64,000 bases of DNA from Candidula unifasciata (Eukaryota > Mollusca > Gastropoda > Stylommatophora > Geomitridae), in the NCBI GenBank assembly GCA_905116865.2, contig CAJHNH020002702.1:311001-375000 (forward strand), written 5' to 3'. Position 1 is the stretch's first letter. Every line of letters begins with the position of its first letter. Below the pieces are notes generated by a model that did not search any database, had not been told where the DNA came from, and saw only the letters and a list, made by a program, of their open reading frames with translations. The position numbers and the translations under genes were made by a program. Below are positions 12,601-20,300 of this stretch, in pieces.

Positions 12601-14289
12601 CTTATAGTCAATGCAATGATAGCCACACTGGCACAACAGACAGCCTTGTATTCACCATGCTAATGATACAATGCTATAAAGATTGTCTAATTATTCATAG
12701 TCAATGTCTAATTATTCATAGTACAATTTCTATCATAATCACAACCCAAATCAAAGCAAAATGTGAAACTATACTAATTGTATATTGGTCATATAAGTCA
12801 TTACATGATATATAAATTGTATATAACAAATATATACCCTGAGAACTCAGTTAACACTATATATCCAAATTATAACCCTGAGGGTTGAGCAGGATATTCT
12901 TGAAAATTACTAGTACTACTACTACTACTGCAAACAGCCTTTTTGCCCTCAGACTTTCATCTTCTGCGTTCAATATCAGTCATGCTAAATGGGTATCTCA
13001 GTTTATTGCAGTCACCCACACCTTGCTTTGCAATGTAGCTCCCTTTGATCTGATCCCTAACCTCTGTTGGGAGTGGAACACCAGTCTTGCAGTTATCCTC
13101 AGGAATGCATCGGTTCCTTTGTTACAGATGGCATATTCTGTTATACCTGTTTTGGTCTAGGTCACAAATATCTTAAAACCTCAAATTCAGCCTGACACCC
13201 ACACACATACAACTACTCAAATGTTATGTTATGAGGATGAATGTCTGTGCACATGATGCATTCCCATGGGTGCTCAGTCTTATGAAGTTTCAGCCATCCC
13301 AAGGAACTTTTACCAACTGCTCCCATATGAAGTTGGCTATCTCGCCTATTTGTATAAATATAAACAGACTTAGGAACGATGATGTCAGGAGGAGAGGTGG
13401 CACAGAACGAATACTGAACTTTATAGGAAGACAACAAATCAAAGGGTTTGGCCATGTTACAAGATTGGCAGACAGGGCAGACTGACTGAATTTCTACATA
13501 ACCAGGACATCACACAAGCGATAAACACCCGATGACACAAAGTGCCACCATGTGGATGAGGATCACTGTGGAGAGGTCCAAGAAACCGCGTATAGCCATT
13601 AGGCCATATTTAAGACTGGGCTATATTGCGGCCCCTGGCATGAGCCAGAGTAGGGCTTCAAATAACGAAAAATTGCATCCTAAAAAGGATGGTAAGATTG
13701 AATAACCATAGACAGGGCACTACAGAGAGCAATGTTATTCAGAAATGACAATAACAGAACCAGAAGTCAACAATGCAGAATAAGGACTGCAGAAATATCA
13801 GAGACACTGTAAAGTACTTTTCACAAAGTGAACAGAAGGGTCAGCTTCAGAGATCTCTTTCCTCCCTGATGCCTTGGGGTATTTCAGAAGTAGAGAATAG
13901 AAGAAGAAGAAGAAGAAGAAGAAGAAGAAGAAGAAGAAGAAGAAGAAGAAGAAGAAAAAGAAGATAACAGTTTTCATGAACAGAGAAAATATAGAAAAAA
14001 CCAAACCTTTAATTTCTTCCAGCGTTCTTGACCCACGCATCATTAGAAATTCCGCCTCCAGCCTCATGATGACAGCTTTTGCAAAGGGAACAACAACTGC
14101 ACTTTCACTTCGCTTGTTGAACAAATCAAACAATGGAAATGATGGAAAGTGACTGTAGACAGCATCACGCACCAGCATAAATTTGTGAAACTGAAACAAA
14201 ATGGTGACATATAATTGTCTTTGTGTATATGTATTTAAATGTATGTGAAAACATGTTTATAAATTTATAGTGTGAAAGAAAATATATAC

Positions 14290-14341
<52 letters not shown>

Positions 14342-17300
14342 ATGTATGTATGTATGTATGTATGTATGTATGTATGTATGTATGTATGTATGTATGTATG
14401 TATGTATGTATGTATGTATGTATGTATGTATGTATGTATGTATGTATGTATGTATGTATTTCTTCTTCTTCGCATTCACCAGCTGTAAACTCTGGTGGAA
14501 AGTGCTGTTGTTCATCCACTTCTGGATTGCAGTCCTGTTCCAGAACTTGAAGTGTTGTGTGTGCATCCGTTTGACAAATCCAACTAATTTATATGCAGTC
14601 TGTTGGTTCCTTGCCTCTCAGGCAGCTGCACTCTGACTTTGAAGGAATCTCCCAATTAGTCGACTATTTCGACATGCTTTTGGGTTGACAGTGGGTCTAT
14701 TCTTGTTTTCCCTATAACAGGGCCCCGGAACCCACACAGAGATGTATGTATGTGTGTATGTATGTAGGAAAACTTTTCTTTACAATTCTCAGAAGAAAAG
14801 GCCAGCCCAACATACCTTTTTCTTTATGATGACAAGTAATATTTCTCCATAATCCATTCCTACTGACATAATTTCTTCTGAACAAGTTTCTTTGCCTATC
14901 AGTGTTCACTAGCTGTGAACTCTGGTAGAAATTCCTGGATGTTCTTGCATTTCTGGACATTGATCTTATTCCAGAACTTATGTGCAACATGCACATCTAT
15001 TTTACATATTTGGCTTAGCTATGTGCAGCATGTTGGTTCCTGGCCTCTCAGTCAGATGTGCTTTGACTTGGAAGAAAACTTTGACCCTATCGATGTTAAC
15101 CAGGCTACTGGTAGGGAATACGTACAACAGGAAGTGACCAGGGAGATCTGGTCAACACTCCACACTCAGAGAAACAGCAAGTCTTGCATACAATCAGCTA
15201 TACAATCAGAATGTTACTGGCATGATTGTTGGAGTTGGAACTCTTCATGGGCTGCAGAGCACTTATAGGAAAGTCCCAACTGCTGTGATCTTGGTTCTCG
15301 AAACTCCGCTCAGTCCAGATTGTCAAGCTCAGTATATTTAATGAGTACTTTCAAACATGATCTCATATCTTTATCAGCATGGCAAAAGATGATGATGATT
15401 AATGGAAAATAGCAGGTATCTACCTGTCCTGTTTTTAAATGGTAGGAAGCAACAGCAATTAGACACAACAGGCCACTGTCTTTCCCAAAACCTATGGAAT
15501 CCATGAAGATATCCTTTCTCTCTGGGACACACTGAAGTCCCATTTGAGGGATAAGAGAGATGATAACTTGAGTTGCCTCTCTGACAAGGTCCTTATGTTT
15601 CACGAAGTGAGCAATACAGTTGACATAACTCAGTGATGTCACTGCTGTGAAATTCTGTGGAACATACAGACATTACAGTAAAAAATATATGGAATCTAGT
15701 ACAATCATTCTTTCATTTTAAAATATATGGAATCTAGTACAAGCATTCTTTCATTTTAAAACTGGCAAGGTTCTGGTATCAGCTATCACAGGCAGCTACA
15801 TTAAAGAATTACCATGAGCACAAAACAAAGGGTATACTAAAACTTTTTTTTTTTTCCCTGGAAAAGAAATGTGCCAGTAATCATCACAAAGTGTGTAACA
15901 AAAATGTTAAGGCAAACCAATTAAAACCAGGAATTTATTTTTTTTCTCATTTTTCTAAGTGTTTACGGCTGTAAACTCTGACAGAAAGTTTTAATTGATC
16001 ACCCACTTCTGCACTTTGATCATTTCCAGAACTTGAGGTTTGTGTGCACATTGATTTTACAGATAAGACTTATTTTAAACAAACTGTTAGTTCCTGGCCT
16101 TTCAGGCAGATGCACTGACTTCAAGGAAAACACACCTAATTACTTACTTACTTACTTACTTAGTCGCTCCTCTTCTACCTTGGGGTGTAGAGGTTTGCCA
16201 GAGAGATTGCCAGACGTCTCTATCAGCAGTTTTCTTTCTGGCTTTGTTCCATTCCAGTCCTCTGTCAGTCAGGGACTGTCGGATGTTGTCTTCCCAGCGC
16301 ACCCTGGGTCGTCCCGGAGGTCTGGTTCCCTGGTTCTTAGCCTCCCATGCTTGCCATGGTGGCCGATTTTCTCCCATTCTGCACACATGTCCAAACCATC
16401 GTAACTGTGACTGATCCACTCGGGTTAGTAAGGACTGGGTATCAAGATCTTGACGTATTGTCTGATTGCAGACTTTGTCCCTTCTTGTCACTTGGACCAC
16501 CTTTCTCAGGTATCTCATTTCCGAGGCCTGCAGCCACACCTAATTAACAGAATTTATAACATGCTTGCTGGGTAGGGGCGGGCAGGAGATCCCCCCCCCC
16601 CCAAATGAGGTCTCGGAACCAACAAGAGGAACCGTCATTTTTTCATTTGACCAGGGTTCCTCGTTAAAAAAAAATTAAAATAAATAAGAAACAATTAATA
16701 AGCATGCCACAAGTTACATTGGAAAAATCTGTGTAACACTTACCTGAAAATTGACTATGGCAATTTCAGCCACAGTCTTTAAAAATCTGAGACTCAGCAT
16801 TGCTCTCAAGTTATTTCTTCTCTCAAGAATCTCATTGCCTACAGAGTCAAACCAGTTTTTCCAGATCTGTAAACATTGTGTTGCCTTCCTCATTAAGGCA
16901 TCATTGTCTATCTGAAAATGTTTACTAAGAAAGTTTTACTTAATTATAGTCAAGTTCTTATATATGGATATGCACCGCATTCCAATCTTTCTCTTTAACA
17001 TTTTTGGTTCTTTATATGTAAAGAACATCAACAGACAAATATGTAAAAGAGAAAGATCTGGGAATCATAAGAGATAAAGGTTAGTTAGTTAGTTAGTCGA
17101 AGTTTTAACATCACCGCAATCTGGTTCCCCCATACTTGATCTGTTCCTGTGCCAGTGTGAATCAAATGAACTGTCCCTCACTGTCGCATTTGAAAAACTG
17201 GTGAACAAACAGCTAGTTCCAGAACAATACAGAAATAGGTGCATGCAGTAAATGCATATTTCAGTTGCTAAAGTTGCCAAAGTCAACAATTGCCACCATA

Positions 17301-20300
17301 AATGAGCAAATATTGAACAAAACGACACAACAGCTGCACAAATGAAAGGCATTCCATAGGAAAAACACAGCTCACAGGGCTGCAATCAAGCACTAAACTT
17401 TGTAGCTCAAGCAGGGAAACCGTAGACTACCATCCTTATGTGGAAACTGCATTAGCAAAGCCCTGTCAGAAGCAAAAATAAGAAGCTAAACATTCCAAGC
17501 CTTTCCTTCATTTTGGCAGGAAGTCCAGAGATGAAGGTTGTTCATAGGTAGGATAACAAACTTCATTGTGCCAGGTTTTATCCTTACGGTTCTCTCTCTA
17601 CAGAGAACACCATCAGTATAGGAACTCTTTATTAGTTGGTGAGGAAGTTGGCAGAGCATGAATGGAAATGTCTAGAATCTAGATAAATGAGAATGTCCAG
17701 AGTCTGCATGTATGACAATGTCAAGAGTCTGCATGTATGACAATGCCAAGAGTCTGCATGTATGACAATGTCCAGAGTCTGCATGTATGACAATGTCAAG
17801 AGTCTGCATGTTTGACAATGTCCAGAGTCTGCATGTTGGAAAAAGTCCAGAGTCTGCATGTAGGATAACGTCCAGAGTCTGCATGTAGGATAACGTCCAG
17901 AGTCTGCATGTATGACAATGTCCAGAGTCTGCATGTATGACAATGTCTAGAGTCTGCATGTATGACAATGTCTAGAGTCTGCATGTATGACAATGTCAAG
18001 AGTCTGCATGTATGACAATGTCTAGAGTCTGCAAGTAGGAGAAAGTCCAGAGTCTGCATGTAGGATAACGTCCAGAGTCTGCATGTATGACAATGTCAAG
18101 AGTCTGCATGTATGACAATGTCTAGAGTCTGCATGTTGGAGAAAGTCCAGAGTCTGTATGTATGGGAATGTCCAGAGTCTGTTTTTATGAGAATTCCAGA
18201 GTCTGCAAGTAGGAGCAAGTCCAGAGTTGCACATATTCAAGAAAGTCTAGTGTGTGCATGTATGAGAACACCCAGAGTATAACACCACATTTAATAGATT
18301 CAGTCAGCACTTTCTGGGTGATATGATCAATTTCCTGCCAGCTGACTTCACTACTCAAGACATTTCAGAGTGCTGTGAAACCCGTTCTTGATTCAGTCAT
18401 TCTGTTTCTTCTTCATCTTTTGTCACATTCACCAGCTGTTAACTCTGATTGGAAGTTCTGGTTGCTCATCCACTTTTCTCTATCTATTTTCTTTTACCCC
18501 ACCAGGACATCACACAAGCGATAAGCACCCGATGACACAAAGTGCCACTATGTGGATGAGGATCACCCGTGGAGAGGTCCAGAAACCACATTCAGCCATT
18601 AGACTAGGGCTATTCAACTAAGTTTACCCAAGATCAAAATTTTTGAAAACACGAATCATAACGGGCTAGATGCCTGAGCCCAAGCATAGAAAATAATTAA
18701 CATAAAACAACTGGCAATGATCAGCGGGCCACTTGCTAGGTCTCTGCGGGCCAGATTTGGCCAGTGGGCCGCCAGTTGAATAACCCTGCATTAGACTATA
18801 TTTATGGCCGGGCTATATTGCGGACCCTGGCAAGAGCCAGTGTTTGGGCTTCAAACAATGAAAAATTGCATTCCACAAAGGGATGAGGAGATTTGTATCC
18901 AGTCTTGGACTTTAGTCTTGTTCCAGAACTGTGTGCAAATCTGTTTTATAAATTTGGCTTATTTTTGTGTAGACAGTTTATTCCCCACTTTCAGGCAAAT
19001 ACCCTCTGACTTTGAAAGTAATTGCACTAATTAGTCACCTTTTATGACATGCTTGTACAACGTGGCTAAAAAAAAAAAGTTTTGGGAATTCAAGTAAGGG
19101 TAGTATATATGTATTCTTTACGTCCTTCTTAGGATGTAATTTTTTGTTATTTGAAGCCCCGCTCTGGCTTTTGCCAGGGGCCGCAATATAGGCAGGCCAT
19201 CAATATGGCCAATTGTCTGAACGCGGTTTCTGGGACCTCTCCACGGTGATCTTCATCGGCATGGTGGCACATTGTGTCATCGGGTGTTTATTGCTTGTGT
19301 GATGTCCTGGTGGGGTAGAAAGTCAGTCAGTCAGTAAGGGTAGGAAAGCAGGTAATTCTTTGCTCTATTTGTTATGACTGATTACTTCTCTTATTTAAAG
19401 CTGATTGTATTGCGTTTGTAGTTTTACTTTGCAATTTTGTAAAATAATTTTTAGTGACCCTGGTCACAGATGATGCAATGGTTAGCAGGCTTGCTTTTCT
19501 GTCTTGTAGTCGTAGATTTTAATCCTCAGATTTGGATAAAAATTGACTAAGAGTTTCTACTCCTTCTTGTTCTATTTCTTAGGGAAGAGATTAAGATAAT
19601 TAAAAGGATGAGTTTCTTTCTAATACCCTTTAGAAAAAAGATAATTTTTAAAAGACTTTTAATTGAGTGAATGTGTTAATATGAGCTTTTTAATGATCTA
19701 TAAAGCAGTGCTATCTACATTCTGCTCTCACCTTTGCTGTAGAAAAAGCTGTATTCTGTGTTTCCCAGTAAAGGAGAGTTCCTAGAGCCAACACATCTGC
19801 ATACTCAGGGTACTTCTGCAAGGCTACCATGGTTTCCTTTAACTGCTGAAGGCATTCAGTATCGCTGAAACTTTTCCACATGAAAATGTATGCATAAAAA
19901 TTACCTGAAACTTTTCCACATGAAAATTTATGCATAAAAATTACCTGAAACTTGTCCACATGAAAATGTATGCATACAAATTAAACAACCTTATAACTAT
20001 CAATAAATGAGATTGGCTGGATGGTTGTTAAATTATCTAAAAGACTGAGTTTTAATCTAAAGCTTAATTTCTTCTTCTTGTTACTGCCTTCTAACCCCTT
20101 AATGGAGCGTAGGCCCTTAACTAACTCACATCAAGTCGTTCTATTCTTTGTTATTGCATGCATCTTTTCCCATGTCTTTCCCATCTTTGTTACTTCACTC
20201 TCTAGTTTCCTTCTATATTTGTTTTTTGGTCTTCCTTTATTTCTATGCTCCTTTGGTTTCCAGTGCAAAGACATTCTAGTTATATTGTTCTCAGTTTTCT

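Larger units (their letters stand above)
18407..19065 (+). mobile_element. SINE-C copy carrying a nested SINE-A
   Basis: SINE-C text at 18407-18490 (CATTCACCAGCTGTTAAC, GTTGCTCATCCACTT) resumes at 18900 (TTGGACTTTAGTCTTGTTCC). The gap is a SINE-A in reverse orientation, itself split by a hAT-type MITE. Confidence 0.75.

Noticed and set aside
14257..14636. Tyr/Ile/His and Cys/Val repeat proteins
   Set aside because: Translation of the (TG)n(TATG)n microsatellite.
15310..15642. Single-exon 110-codon gene
   Set aside because: The first 73 codons belong to a spliced separase-like exon; the remaining part is read-through into the intron.
17632..18240. Minus frames with repeated MQTLDIVIHADSGHC-like text
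   Set aside because: Direct translation of the 25 bp minisatellite in rotating frames.
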